DNA from: an uncultured cyanobacterium
Lineage (GTDB): Bacteria; Cyanobacteriota; Cyanobacteriia; Cyanobacteriales; Nostocaceae
DNA length: 49,651 bases
Assembly (NCBI GenBank): GCA_903903925.1
Contig: CAIVAU010000089.1
Location: forward strand, 1-49,651
Direction of reading: 5' to 3'
Of this stretch, positions 1 through 8,866 are shown in pieces. The stretch's first letter is position 1, and each line of letters opens with the position of its first letter. The notes below the pieces were generated by a model. It worked only from the letters and a program-made list of their open reading frames with translations, searched no databases and was not told where the DNA came from. Position numbers and translations under genes: made by a program.

Positions 1-271
1 ATATTACTGATATTTTTGAAAAATTAAACACAAACAAATTTGACCAGCCTAATCTTTTGGGTTTGATTTTCACTTTTCGTTCAAATAAACAGACATAATA
101 AACAATTTAATTTCAATGTTATTAAAAAATAGATTCACTATAATAGTGCGGTAGGTGGGCAGGAAAATTTACAGATGGGCAAGGCAGGGCAGAAGGCGTC
201 CAAATTTTGTATAAACAGTTACATTTACCTTCTCCCCTGGCCGAAGGGCTGATCAACTTTTACATGGTGAA
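1..271. other. Gene-free window edge
   Basis: No credible reading frame, RNA or repeat was found here. The stretch is AT-rich up to about base 150. It lies downstream of the minus-strand secreted protein gene, so it is that gene's 3' flank. No clear hairpin with a T-run was seen. Confidence 0.4.
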
Positions 272-829
272 TCAGTTAGTGAAAGTGAAAGTTCCTGATG
301 CGAATTTAATTCCATCATAATAAGCTCCGTCCAAAGTTAGATAGACCTGTTTACATCCCTCCTGAGCGATTATGACGGTTCCACTGTTGTTGTCCACTTC
401 TTTGAAATTGTTCTTGGTGACAACTCCGTTGTCTGCATGTTCCCAAAAACCAGTAGCTTTATTGAACTGATATCTGACTCCTTTTCCAGAAGTCAAATTT
501 TGACCACTCCATGCTTTGTGCTTTCCAAAAGACCCTGTAGCAAAACGTATTCCATTCCAATATGCACCGTCTGCGGTTAAAAAGAGGGGTCCATATCCTT
601 GATCTACAACAACAGTATTATAGTTGTTACTTATCTCTTTAAAATTATTTTTTATGGTGACACCATCGTCAATCTGGTGCCAAAAAGGATCTACCCAAGT
701 AAAAACGGACGTTTTTTTATTATCGATCCGTATTCCGCTCCAGTTATTCTGACCAGAAGCGTAGGCAGCAGGGTTTTCAGCTAGGAAAAACAGCAATGCA
801 GCCAAAATAATCGAGAGCAATTTCTTCAT
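272..829 (-). CDS. Secreted protein with an internal duplication, function unknown
   Basis: The product has about 185 residues. It begins with a Sec signal peptide: a KK n-region, a leucine/alanine-rich core, and a likely cut after the AYA in AAYASG. The mature part is two copies of a unit of about 75 residues. Both copies contain FW, DNGV or DDGV, KNNFKE, a TV(V/I) strand, and a closing LT-DGAY-GI-FA-G-F motif. I do not recognise the family; the pattern suggests a repeated beta-sheet domain exported to the periplasm or outside. ATG 829 is preferred over ATG 838 because the AGGTG motif lies at ribosome-binding distance only from 829. A dispersed repeat (853-887) lies just upstream. Confidence 0.7.
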   Translation of the reverse strand: MKKLLSIILAALLFFLAENPAAYASGQNNWSGIRIDNKKTSVFTWVDPFWHQIDDGVTIKNNFKEISNNYNTVVVDQGYGPLFLTADGAYWNGIRFATGSFGKHKAWSGQNLTSGKGVRYQFNKATGFWEHADNGVVTKNNFKEVDNNSGTVIIAQEGCKQVYLTLDGAYYDGIKFASGTFTFTN

Positions 830-852
830 TTTACTCATTCACCTATCAGATA

Positions 853-887
853 GACTTGAAGTATAGGACTCGTATTTGATTTTTGAA
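853..887 (+). repeat. Dispersed repeat family A, copy 1
   Basis: The sequence carries GACTTGA, then TATAGGACT, then TATTTGATTTTTGAA. The same string recurs at 21471-21500 and, inverted, at 34000-34038. This copy diverges after TTGAA. It lies in the leader of the duplicated secreted protein gene. The rest of the gap up to 1145 shows nothing else that I can support. Confidence 0.7.
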
Positions 888-1145
888 AAAACCTAAGTAT
901 GTGCAGTGTACCAAAATCCTTGTCTGGTGCGTGTTGCCCACCCTAAGTATATTTCAGTCTTAAAGTATGAATCTTATACGTGATTAATACTATCAAGTTA
1001 TGGCAAATAGTGTAAAGTATACTGGAATACATTTTCGGTTGCGAGTAGCATTGGAACAAAATCTGTAGCAGAAGTAGATGTCTAGCCAGGAAGTAGAGTC
1101 GAGGGGAATGTTGCCATTCCACCCCTATCTTCCGAAACTCACAAC

Positions 1146-3257
1146 TTATGCAGGCACCATTTCTTTGGTACTCCGCATCCAATAACGATGCTGTTTGATT
1201 GCATCAATGAATGCTTGAGCAAACTGATTTGGATTACCACTATGGCTGGTTATGACACCCATCTCGGTTCCAACAGAACCGTTGTGAGTGAAGTTAACCC
1301 CTTTAATATTTGAGGCTGCCAGAAGCTCAACGCCTTCGCTGCTTGCGGCGATCGCCTTACAATGCTTGAAGGCTTCATCAATGAAATGAATTGCATCTCC
1401 ATTGTGCTTGAGCACCTCAACACTTTGATCACCCCCCGGCACATAAACCGCATCAAACATAACTGATGCCCCAGTCAAGAATGTCATCTCAACCGGCAGT
1501 TCTTCACCCTGCATTGTTTCAATCATTCCACCATGGGGAGCCACAATTTTTGCGTATGCGCCAGCATTCATCAAAGCCTGTTTGATCGCCATCACTTCAT
1601 TGCCATTCACCCCATCAGCAGCAAGAACCGCAATCCGGCGGCTCTTAATCGAGCTTTTGTCTGTGTTCATCATACTGAGGGCTGCTGAACTACGTCCGTG
1701 GTTAGGGATAGCTTCCACTGAAGGAGCCGGCAATCCAAGACCTGCTGCAACTCGCTTTGCAAGGTCATGATCCACATAGTTAAGATGTTTTAACATCTCT
1801 TCCTTGACGTGCTTTGTGTAGACCTTGCCGAGTTCAAATTGAGCGGCTGCGATTAGGTGTTCTTTTTCAACCTCTGACAAACTATTCCAAAACAAAGTCG
1901 CTTGGCTAAAATGATCGCTGAAGCTGTTGCTCCGTTCCCGAACCACGCGTCCTTCAACTCGCTGCATATAATGCACATAACCACCTGCGGATTCCGGTGA
2001 CATCATCGGACAACCGCCACTCAGAGAATTCGGGTAATAGTTTTGGCGTGATGTTTCGATGTTCATGGGCATGACACCATCGCGCTGATTGTTATGCACT
2101 GGACATACCGGACGGTTGATTGGCAATTGGTTCAGGTTGGGACTGCCAAGTCGATGCATCTGGGTGTCGGTGTAGGAAATCAATCGCGCTTGCAGCATCG
2201 GATCGTTGCTAAAGTCGATGCCTGGAACCACGTTACTGGGTGCAAAGGCAACTTGCTCTGTTTCAGCAAACACGTTTTGTGGATTCCGGTTCAGTACCAT
2301 TTTGCCAATCGGACGCACCGGAACGAGTTCTTCGGGAATTAACTTCGTCGGGTCGAGGAGATCAAAATCAAATTTGAACTCGTCTTCCTCTTCCACGATT
2401 TGCACACCCAGTTCGTATTCAGGATAGTCACCCATTTCTATCGCTTCGGTTAAGTCGCGACGATGGTAATCGGGGTCTTTTCCACCAAGCTTCTGCGCCT
2501 CATCAAACACAAGGGAATGCACACCCAGTAAGGGCTTCCAGTGGAATTTGACAAAGCGCCCTTTTCCTTGGGCATTCACAAATCGGAAGGTATGAACCCC
2601 AAAGCCCTGCATCATGCGGAAGCTGCGTGGAATTGTGCGATCGCTCAAAATCCACATAATCATGTGCATCGATTCAGGTACAAGGGAGATGAAGTCCCAG
2701 AAATTGTCATGCGCCGTCGAAGCTTGCGGCATTTCGTTGTGGGGTTCTGGCTTAATTGCATGAATAAGGTCAGGAAATTTAATTCCATCTTGAATAAAGA
2801 ACACAGGAATGTTATTCCCGACAATATCCCAGTTCCCTTCTTCAGTATAGAACTTAACTGCAAAGCCTCGGACATCGCGAACTGTATCCGCTGAGCCGCG
2901 AAATCCGGCTACGGTGGAAAATCTCACAAACACCGGAGTCCTAACCGATGGGTCTTGGAAGATCTTAGCCTTAGTATATTCTGCCAGTGACTCATAGGGC
3001 TGAAAGTAGCCATGTGCGCCTGCACCACGGGCATGAACCACTCGTTCCGGAATACGTTCACGATCAAAGTGCGCCAGCTTTTCGTGCAGATGGAAATCTT
3101 CTAGCAATGTTGGTCCTCGCGTTCCAGCCTTGAGTGAATTATCCGTATCGCTAACTTTAACGCCCTTGTTAGTGGTGAGATACTCTCCCGCTTCGTGACG
3201 AAACGGTTCCATATCCTGATTTTTGCTCTGCTCGTTAATTGGATCGTGCTGACTCAT
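1146..3257 (-). CDS. katE: Large-subunit (clade II, HPII-type) catalase
   Basis: This haem catalase disproportionates hydrogen peroxide in the cytoplasm. It has about 703 residues, the size of HPII enzymes rather than of the roughly 500-residue small catalases. The distal His lies in RVVHARGAGAHGYF, the distal Asn in DIVGNNIPVFF, and the proximal haem Tyr in SYTDTQMHRLG. From about residue 540 there is a flavodoxin/DJ-1-like domain (starting RRIAVLAADGV), the C-terminal extension of this clade. ATG 3257 is preferred to the upstream TTG at 3266; an AGGA lies about 11 bases before it. It has no co-directional neighbour close by and appears to be monocistronic. Confidence 0.95.
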   Translation of the reverse strand: MSQHDPINEQSKNQDMEPFRHEAGEYLTTNKGVKVSDTDNSLKAGTRGPTLLEDFHLHEKLAHFDRERIPERVVHARGAGAHGYFQPYESLAEYTKAKIFQDPSVRTPVFVRFSTVAGFRGSADTVRDVRGFAVKFYTEEGNWDIVGNNIPVFFIQDGIKFPDLIHAIKPEPHNEMPQASTAHDNFWDFISLVPESMHMIMWILSDRTIPRSFRMMQGFGVHTFRFVNAQGKGRFVKFHWKPLLGVHSLVFDEAQKLGGKDPDYHRRDLTEAIEMGDYPEYELGVQIVEEEDEFKFDFDLLDPTKLIPEELVPVRPIGKMVLNRNPQNVFAETEQVAFAPSNVVPGIDFSNDPMLQARLISYTDTQMHRLGSPNLNQLPINRPVCPVHNNQRDGVMPMNIETSRQNYYPNSLSGGCPMMSPESAGGYVHYMQRVEGRVVRERSNSFSDHFSQATLFWNSLSEVEKEHLIAAAQFELGKVYTKHVKEEMLKHLNYVDHDLAKRVAAGLGLPAPSVEAIPNHGRSSAALSMMNTDKSSIKSRRIAVLAADGVNGNEVMAIKQALMNAGAYAKIVAPHGGMIETMQGEELPVEMTFLTGASVMFDAVYVPGGDQSVEVLKHNGDAIHFIDEAFKHCKAIAASSEGVELLAASNIKGVNFTHNGSVGTEMGVITSHSGNPNQFAQAFIDAIKQHRYWMRSTKEMVPA

Positions 3258-3587
3258 GTTGCTCAATTCCTGATATTATGCAAACTAGCCGTAGCAATAT
3301 GCATGTGGAAAAATGTAGGGTCGATCGCGCCGTTTTGGAGTACACATTGCCTACTTATAGGCAAACGAAAGTCTTGCCCTTACTAATAAGGTCAATGGAC
3401 TAGTCAAGATTCAAAAGTCTTGATAAACTACTCAGACACTCAGATCAACCGCCACACCAAACTCAATCCCAAACTGCTCAATCCGCATCAAGCAGTTTAC
3501 GATGTCTATCCTAAGCAGACCCTAAGTAGAATGCCTCTGACAAAAGGAGTATTCATCTGTCTTCCAGGTAACCCCCTAAAAACGATA

Positions 3588-3610
3588 AAACCCGCTATAG
3601 CGGGCTTTAA
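3588..3610 (-). terminator. Rho-independent terminator of the small minus-strand gene
   Basis: A perfect 5-bp GC stem (CCCGC/GCGGG, TATA loop) is flanked by AAAA on one side and CTTT on the other. Read on the minus strand it gives AAAG, the stem, then GGGTTTTAT. This is a typical terminator about 45 bases past the stop of the 56-residue ORF. It could also act weakly in the other direction. The rest of 3258-3653 holds no gene that I can support. Confidence 0.75.
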
Positions 3611-3653
3611 GCACAACAAAACTATTTCCAAACACCGGCTGTAGAGTTTAGGG

Positions 3654-3824
3654 TTAGCCTTTTACAGTAGACTCAAAAGACTTCATTTCTGCCTCTAATT
3701 GGCGAATTAGTTTTTCGTCACCTGTCGTTCTGGCTACTTGCAACCGATGCGTTAAGCTTCGTTGAATATTCTGGCGATGCAGTTCTTCTGCTTCTTGTGC
3801 TGCTTTCATTCTGTTTGTAAGCAT
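3654..3824 (-). CDS. Small charged protein of 56 residues
   Basis: This short ORF starts MLTNRMKAAQEAEELHRQ and ends TVKG. It is rich in Glu, Gln, Lys and Arg and is predicted by eye to be almost entirely helical, possibly a short coiled coil. Support for a real gene comes from an AGGAG ribosome site 6 bases before the ATG and a clean terminator (3588-3610) just after the stop. No family is recognised and no membrane segment is present. It is divergent from the SAM hydrolase-type gene, with about 108 bp between the starts. Confidence 0.65.
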   Translation of the reverse strand: MLTNRMKAAQEAEELHRQNIQRSLTHRLQVARTTGDEKLIRQLEAEMKSFESTVKG

Positions 3825-3932
3825 AGAGACTCCTGTTTAATCCTTAATTTATATCTCCTTTTCCTAATATAACAAAGATTTTGTTACTTATGTTACGGAA
3901 AAAATGGTTTAATCATATTATGTGTTCAATTT

Positions 3933-4796
3933 ATGTCAAAGCCGCAGATGGGTCAACAACCACTCCTTGACAGACACCTTACTCAATGGGAAGTAGAACA
4001 GGCATGTATCCTCACCCTGCTCAGTGATTTTGGCGATCGCGATGTGTATGTGGGCGTGATGAAAGGAGTTATTGCCCAAATTAATCCAACGCTGAGAGTG
4101 GTAGACTTAACACACCAGATTCCGCCGCAAAATATTGCGGCAGCTAGATTTTGCCTGATGAATGCTTACCCATATTTCCCAAATGGGACAGTGCATGTGG
4201 CGGTGGTTGATCCGGGTGTTGGGGGTGTGAGAAGGGCGATCGCCGTAGAATTGGCTCAAGGGTTTCTCGTGGGCCCAGACAATGGCATATTCAGTGGAGT
4301 ACTAAATCAGAATCCAGCAATTGTAGCTGTGGAATTAACAAACCCTGAATATTGGCGCATCCCTCAACCCAGTCAGACTTTTCACGGTAGGGATATCTTT
4401 GCACCAGTAGGAGCACATCTTGCCAGTGGCGTACCCCTTCAACAGCTTGGACAAGAAATTGACCCAGCAACTTTAGTACAGCTAGACATAGCTGAATACA
4501 GTCAAACAGAAACCGGTGTTGTCGGTTCCATTCAATATATTGACGACTTCGGGAACTTAGTCACCAACATTCCTGGAAGTTGCGTGCAAGGCAAATCCTG
4601 GTGTGTACAGACAGCAGGGTTGACTATTCCAGGATGTGAAACATATTGTAATGTAGAAGTTGGGAATGCGATCGCCTTAATTGGTAGTCACGGCTGGGTA
4701 GAAATTGCCATCAATAGTGGTCATGCCCAGTCTCAGTTACAAATGAATTTGAAAACGGCTGTGCAAGTTGTGTTCACCAAGTCTTCTCCCAATTAG
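3933..4796 (+). CDS. SAM hydrolase / SAM hydroxide adenosyltransferase (DUF62 family)
   Basis: The 287-residue protein belongs to the fluorinase/chlorinase-related DUF62 family. Bacterial members use water or hydroxide to split S-adenosylmethionine into adenosine and methionine. Family marks are the N-terminal LLSDFGDRDVYVGVMKG with the SAM-binding Asp, VVDPGVGG around residue 95, the GPDNGIFS loop, FHGRDIFAP, and DDFGNLVTNI in the C-terminal beta-barrel. Compared with family members there are about 25 extra residues before ILTLLSDFG, so the true start could lie further in. Its cellular role in cyanobacteria is not settled. It is transcribed alone. Confidence 0.85.
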   Translation: MSKPQMGQQPLLDRHLTQWEVEQACILTLLSDFGDRDVYVGVMKGVIAQINPTLRVVDLTHQIPPQNIAAARFCLMNAYPYFPNGTVHVAVVDPGVGGVRRAIAVELAQGFLVGPDNGIFSGVLNQNPAIVAVELTNPEYWRIPQPSQTFHGRDIFAPVGAHLASGVPLQQLGQEIDPATLVQLDIAEYSQTETGVVGSIQYIDDFGNLVTNIPGSCVQGKSWCVQTAGLTIPGCETYCNVEVGNAIALIGSHGWVEIAINSGHAQSQLQMNLKTAVQVVFTKSSPN

Positions 4797-4914
4797 AGAT
4801 AATACTGGGCGATTACTTTAATGATGGGAAATTGAGGGGCGATCGCTGATTTGTGGGAAATGTGGGATCACACTGAATTACCGAATGCTGCTTAAGTCGA
4901 GTTATCCCCAAATA

Positions 4915-5325
4915 TTAAGAATGAAAAGGATTAATAATCGTTAATTGATGATCTATCTGCTGACCATCTTGTAAATCTTCACTATAGAGGATCTGACAAC
5001 CCACTTCTAAGGCACTCGCTACAATTAAGCTATCAAAGTAACTATACTGATAACGTTCCGCTAAATTCAAAGCCGTTTCAATGGTGGTAACGGAAATGAG
5101 CGCAATGTCAAATTGTTCGGTGAATTCTTCAACAACAGCCCTAATTTGAGAGTATTCTAAGAGAAACTTCCGTTTTAAAACATTAATTGTTTCATTGAGA
5201 ACTTGGGTGCTAATCCAAACGTCACCTGATTGAACACACTCAATGGCACGCTGTTGTTTATCGGGTTCATCCTGAGAATACCCATAAATTAGAATATTAG
5301 TATCGAGAAAAACTCTATCGGACAT
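4915..5325 (-). CDS. PIN-domain toxin, VapC-like
   Basis: The product is about 136 residues and is a PIN-fold ribonuclease-like toxin. The acidic metal-binding residues are visible: D in VFLDTNILIY near the N-terminus, E in LNETINVLKR, D in YFDSLIVASALE, and a late Asp in LYSEDLQDG. ATG 5325 (MSDRVFLD) is preferred to ATG 5349. It matches the usual family start and has an AGAGG a few bases upstream, inside the end of the antitoxin gene. It overlaps the antitoxin by 11 bp, the usual translational coupling. The expected target is RNA, but no specific substrate can be named. Confidence 0.85.
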   Translation of the reverse strand: MSDRVFLDTNILIYGYSQDEPDKQQRAIECVQSGDVWISTQVLNETINVLKRKFLLEYSQIRAVVEEFTEQFDIALISVTTIETALNLAERYQYSYFDSLIVASALEVGCQILYSEDLQDGQQIDHQLTIINPFHS

Positions 5326-5536
5326 TAGCCTCTTCTCGATTAAAGTCAAATCCTTGCGTGTTTAAAGAAATTGCCTTGAAAATCGTTTTTTTTGGCTTTT
5401 CCACAGGTTCTGACAAAAGTTCTGAGTCATCTAAAACAATCACACGGATAGCTTTACCTTCCCACTGAGATGAATATTGTGGGGGAATGGCAACTGCACC
5501 ATTATGAATAATCGTCTTAAATTCAATGGCTTCCAT
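5315..5536 (-). CDS. Antitoxin partner of the PIN toxin
   Basis: This 73-residue protein has an AbrB/MazE-like N-terminus (FKTIIHNGAVAIPPQYSSQW, a short swapped-hairpin DNA-binding strand pattern). A charged C-terminal tail (EPVEKPKKTIFKAISL) probably wraps around the toxin. It lies immediately upstream of and overlaps the PIN toxin, which is the main evidence for its role. Such antitoxins usually repress their own operon, but no clear operator palindrome was identified in the short upstream region. Confidence 0.75.
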   Translation of the reverse strand: MEAIEFKTIIHNGAVAIPPQYSSQWEGKAIRVIVLDDSELLSEPVEKPKKTIFKAISLNTQGFDFNREEANVR

Positions 5537-5765
5537 AAGTTAGCTCAATCAAGCATTATATCTAGTTTAGTATGAATTCTCTGGACTTAGCTGAATAACA
5601 CTGAGTAGTACTGAACGGTTACTTTTTTGCTTCCTTTCATAAATAAATTTAGGGGTTTATACCCTTAATCTTCTCCTGTGGTCGCCGCTACTCCCCTACT
5701 CCCTACTCCCCCCCTAATCCCCAGAGGGGGCACCGAGTTCCCCACTCCCCACTCCCTCTAAATGC

Positions 5766-6785
5766 TCATCGCCGATACTCATCGCCGCAGTCGCCGATTA
5801 AATCATACAAATTCTGTGACTTGTTAGATACAGCATCGATCTGATTTAGATCCTCAGCATCCAACGTGAAGCCAAACACTTTGGCATTGTCTTCTATATG
5901 TTCAGATATGCCAAGCCTTGCACCAACAATGACACCCCCCACAGTTGGCTGTTCCAAAATATAACGCACAGCCACATTAGAAATACTGACACTATATTTA
6001 TCGGCTATTTCCTTTAAGGTAGAAAGTAATTCTTGAAATAAAAGCCAACCACCCCAAGTATCAATCATATTCTTGTATTTTCTTAAGCTCACAGTGGTCA
6101 GATCAAATCCTCGTGGATCTGGTTTCCCTAGGTACTTTTCTGATAACAAACCACCGCAAACTGTGCCGTAAGTAAAAAGTTTTATGTCTTTTTGTTGACA
6201 AAATTGCACCATCTTCACTTGAGGACGGCGGTCAATCAGAGAAAATTGCACCTGATTGGAAACTATTTTAATCCCAGCATCAGTGATAATTTTTAGGTGT
6301 TCAGTATCAAAGTTAGTCAAAGCTAAATGCTTGATTTTTCCCTCACCTTGTAGTTCTGTCATATACTTGAGGGCATCAAGGTAATTTTTATCCTGGTATT
6401 CCCACCAATGAAATTGCATTAAATCTAACGATGTAACATCCATCCTTCTCAGGGAGATATTAATATTTTCCTCAACGAGTTTTCTTGTCATTTTCCCAGG
6501 ACGAGGCACCCATTTGGTAAAGGCTTGAATGTGAGATAAAGCCTCTTCACCACGAGTCGCAACGACTTGACGGCGGAACTCACCAATCAAGTCTTCTGCT
6601 GGCCCATAATGGTCTGCTAAGTCCCATGTGGTAAAGCCTGCATCTACGTACTTAAACATACTCTGAATGGCAGCTTTTGGCTCAATACGTCCGTGCCCGC
6701 CAGAAACTTGCCACATCCCGTTTAAGATCCGGCAAATATTTAAATCAGGTGTAAATTGTAAACGACTTGATGAGGGGAGATTCAT
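5766..6785 (-). CDS. Aldo/keto reductase
   Basis: The 339-residue protein is an NAD(P)H-dependent TIM-barrel oxidoreductase. The catalytic tetrad can be traced: Asp and Tyr in TTWDLADHYG, Lys in FTKWVPRPG, and His in LMQFHWWEY. The cofactor region appears as SNQVQFSLIDRRP and, late, VGGVIVGARLG. The substrate is unknown. It is followed at about 110 bp by the DUF1400-SGNH gene on the same strand, so a loose operon is possible but not shown. A palindromic repeat lies upstream at 6847-6875. Confidence 0.88.
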   Translation of the reverse strand: MNLPSSSRLQFTPDLNICRILNGMWQVSGGHGRIEPKAAIQSMFKYVDAGFTTWDLADHYGPAEDLIGEFRRQVVATRGEEALSHIQAFTKWVPRPGKMTRKLVEENINISLRRMDVTSLDLMQFHWWEYQDKNYLDALKYMTELQGEGKIKHLALTNFDTEHLKIITDAGIKIVSNQVQFSLIDRRPQVKMVQFCQQKDIKLFTYGTVCGGLLSEKYLGKPDPRGFDLTTVSLRKYKNMIDTWGGWLLFQELLSTLKEIADKYSVSISNVAVRYILEQPTVGGVIVGARLGISEHIEDNAKVFGFTLDAEDLNQIDAVSNKSQNLYDLIGDCGDEYRR

Positions 6786-6846
6786 TTTGGATGTTGGATT
6801 TTGGATTAAAGTATTGTACCAAATGATGCATTCGTTGAAATTCTTG

Positions 6847-6875
6847 GTAGGGGCGCGGCGGCATTGCGCTCCTAC
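6847..6875. repeat. Palindromic repeat family B, copy 1
   Basis: The arms GTAGGGGCGC and GCGCTCCTAC surround a short GGCGGCATT centre. The same design recurs at 12277-12305 and 13747-13775. It lies between the stop of the SGNH gene and the start of the aldo/keto reductase gene. Confidence 0.7.
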
Positions 6876-6894
6876 ACTATTTTCACGACTATGT

Positions 6895-8016
6895 CTATTT
6901 ACCCAAAATATTTAATAATGCCTGTCGATAAATATTGATTCCTTCATTATTCAAATGAGCACCATCTTCTGAACTTACATTATCTTTCAAAGCATTATCC
7001 TGATTGAGAGACTGAATTTGTTGTAGCTCGAATGGTATATTGTCTTTGGCTGCTACTTGATTCATCACAGCATTAATCTGCTCTACTCTAGAATTTGTTG
7101 CTGAGATTCTTGGATCTTTACTAGCTGCAACTGTTGAGTAAAAAGCAGGAATCAAAAAGATTTGGCGACTGCCAAGATTTCGCACTAAGGAAATTGATTT
7201 TTGGAGTTTGTTCGCAAACACCTGATCGGTCAATCCATACCAAGCATCATTTCCACCAATAGCAATCACAGCTTTTTCGCATCTCACTTTGGTGGGAATA
7301 AGAAGATTTAGTTGTTCAACAAGTGAAATACCACTTAAACCATTTAAAGCAAAATTAAAAGTATCCTTACCAAGAGTATTACCAAGTTCAGCAGTCACAG
7401 AATCTCCAAACAAGCAAGCAGAGAATTGCTTTCCTTGAGTAGCAAATTTCTGATATTGGACTTCAAGTTGCCATACAGGTGTAGAACTTAAGTTATCTTT
7501 AGGTGGGATCTCAGTGGGATATAGATTTGACTGACTTACTATTTTTAACGCTGTTGGAACGTTAACTACTAGTCTTTTACTGGGATAAGCTTCAAGAAAG
7601 CTAATGATTCCCAAACCATCTTGAGAATGAGCCGCTAGGAGAACACCGGCGTCTAGTGCGTCTACCCCGGCTTTGTCACCACGGGTGATCCCTGAGGAAA
7701 CACCAGCTAAAATTTGTTTAGCAAGTTCTGTATTTAAAACTTGATCCAAAGCCGCAAGATCAAGATGCATTTTTATTTGTAGCGCCTGATGAAACTCATG
7801 AACTTCTTCGCGATTGAAAAATTTGAGAAAAGATTGTAAATCAGAAGAAACTTGTTCCGTCTCTGCATACTTACGTAAATCCGCAACAGGTAGTGATTGC
7901 TCAAACAACCCGTACCGAAAGATAATTTGCTCAGCGGCAAAACTAGGGGTTACCGCTGTCACTAGGGAAAAAAGATAAGTAAATATACTTAGGACGAGGA
8001 GATGCAAATATCTCAT
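6895..8016 (-). CDS. Exported DUF1400 plus SGNH/GDSL-type hydrolase
   Basis: This 373-residue protein has a Sec signal peptide ending near SFAAEQ. Residues 28-155 resemble DUF1400, the N-terminal domain seen on cyanobacterial alpha/beta hydrolases (IIFRYGLFEQSLPVADLRKY, AEQVLN-like helix, then the KAGVDALDAGVLLAA region). The rest is an SGNH hydrolase: block I LFGDSVTAE with the nucleophile Ser, a Gly in LNGLSGIS, block III IGGNDAW, and block V DGAHLNNEG with the Asp/His pair. It is therefore probably a periplasmic or secreted esterase or lipase with DUF1400 joined to a different hydrolase fold. The substrate is unknown. Confidence 0.8.
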   Translation of the reverse strand: MRYLHLLVLSIFTYLFSLVTAVTPSFAAEQIIFRYGLFEQSLPVADLRKYAETEQVSSDLQSFLKFFNREEVHEFHQALQIKMHLDLAALDQVLNTELAKQILAGVSSGITRGDKAGVDALDAGVLLAAHSQDGLGIISFLEAYPSKRLVVNVPTALKIVSQSNLYPTEIPPKDNLSSTPVWQLEVQYQKFATQGKQFSACLFGDSVTAELGNTLGKDTFNFALNGLSGISLVEQLNLLIPTKVRCEKAVIAIGGNDAWYGLTDQVFANKLQKSISLVRNLGSRQIFLIPAFYSTVAASKDPRISATNSRVEQINAVMNQVAAKDNIPFELQQIQSLNQDNALKDNVSSEDGAHLNNEGINIYRQALLNILGK

Positions 8017-8197
8017 AAATTTTAGTAAAGTGTTGCTTCAATTAACCATTCTGACATTTACAGTACTTTTCACCCAAATAAACTACACCTTTTGTCCTCC
8101 GACTGAAGAAGGCCGTGGAATTACAGCATTTTGGTTAAAAATAGAAAATAGGTAAAATATCATCCGCAGAATTTACAGTTAGGAGTTAGAAGTCTGA

Positions 8198-8815
8198 ATG
8201 GACGCAATGGAATTTTTTCAGCTAAGTGCTGGTAGATGGCTTTCTTCTCGCACAACTCATCACCTAGCATTCAAGCGTTCTGAGTTGGGAGAGTCCGAGA
8301 TCAATGTGGAAACGTTGGCGGCAGATCACCCAGAAATCGTTGCACTGTGCGAGCTACATCAGATTGACCCCAGCCTATCAGTGGGTGGGTCCCGTGTGAA
8401 TTGGCTAGGAACTATGGCTTGGGACAAAGCAGATGATGAAAACCATGAGGGCAAAACAGTGTTTGCGATCGTGCCTGATACTGATAACGCAAGGTGTGGT
8501 AAATTACTCCGTGAAAGAGGGTATGCGGAAATTATGCCTGTAGTTGGTCTTTTTTACATGGATGATCAAGATGGGCTAGTATTGACAACCGACTATGAAA
8601 CAATGAGTTCCGTTGAGCGATTCTGGTTTCCCAGTCCAAATCTCCGAGTACGAACCAGCACTGTAAAACGGTTTGGCGGATTCAGCAGCGGCTCGTTGTG
8701 TACTGAGACTCGTGTTGTTGAAGACACGAATAGTTCAAGTATACTCACAGTAACTCCTACGCAAGCGCAGGATATTTCGCCAACAAAAGAGTTTTATTCG
8801 ATTTTGGGTTGGTGA
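8198..8815 (+). CDS. Phycobiliprotein bilin lyase, CpcS/CpeS family
   Basis: The 205-residue lipocalin-fold protein attaches a phycobilin to a cysteine of a phycobiliprotein. The N-terminus EFFQLSAGRWLSSRTTHHLA followed by FKRSELGESEI is the hallmark of the family, and the later WFPSPNLRVRTS and TETRVVE strands fit it. It could be a CpcS-III-like enzyme; the exact bilin and site cannot be read from the sequence. It heads a plus-strand group with the metallopeptidase-like gene (51 bp gap) and cpcG, so it belongs to antenna assembly. ATG 8207 is an alternative start that would remove three residues. Confidence 0.87.
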   Translation: MDAMEFFQLSAGRWLSSRTTHHLAFKRSELGESEINVETLAADHPEIVALCELHQIDPSLSVGGSRVNWLGTMAWDKADDENHEGKTVFAIVPDTDNARCGKLLRERGYAEIMPVVGLFYMDDQDGLVLTTDYETMSSVERFWFPSPNLRVRTSTVKRFGGFSSGSLCTETRVVEDTNSSSILTVTPTQAQDISPTKEFYSILGW

Positions 8816-8866
8816 ATTATCAACAAGTCTAGTGATACGTTTACTCGCGGTTTCAAGTATCTGCTA

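Noticed and set aside
943..1182. 79-residue minus-strand ORF after the catalase gene
   Set aside because: It overlaps the catalase end, has no recognisable domain or ribosome site, and its composition is not protein-like.
3420..3644. 74-residue plus-strand ORF
   Set aside because: It runs through the terminator hairpin of the small minus-strand gene and has no family signal.
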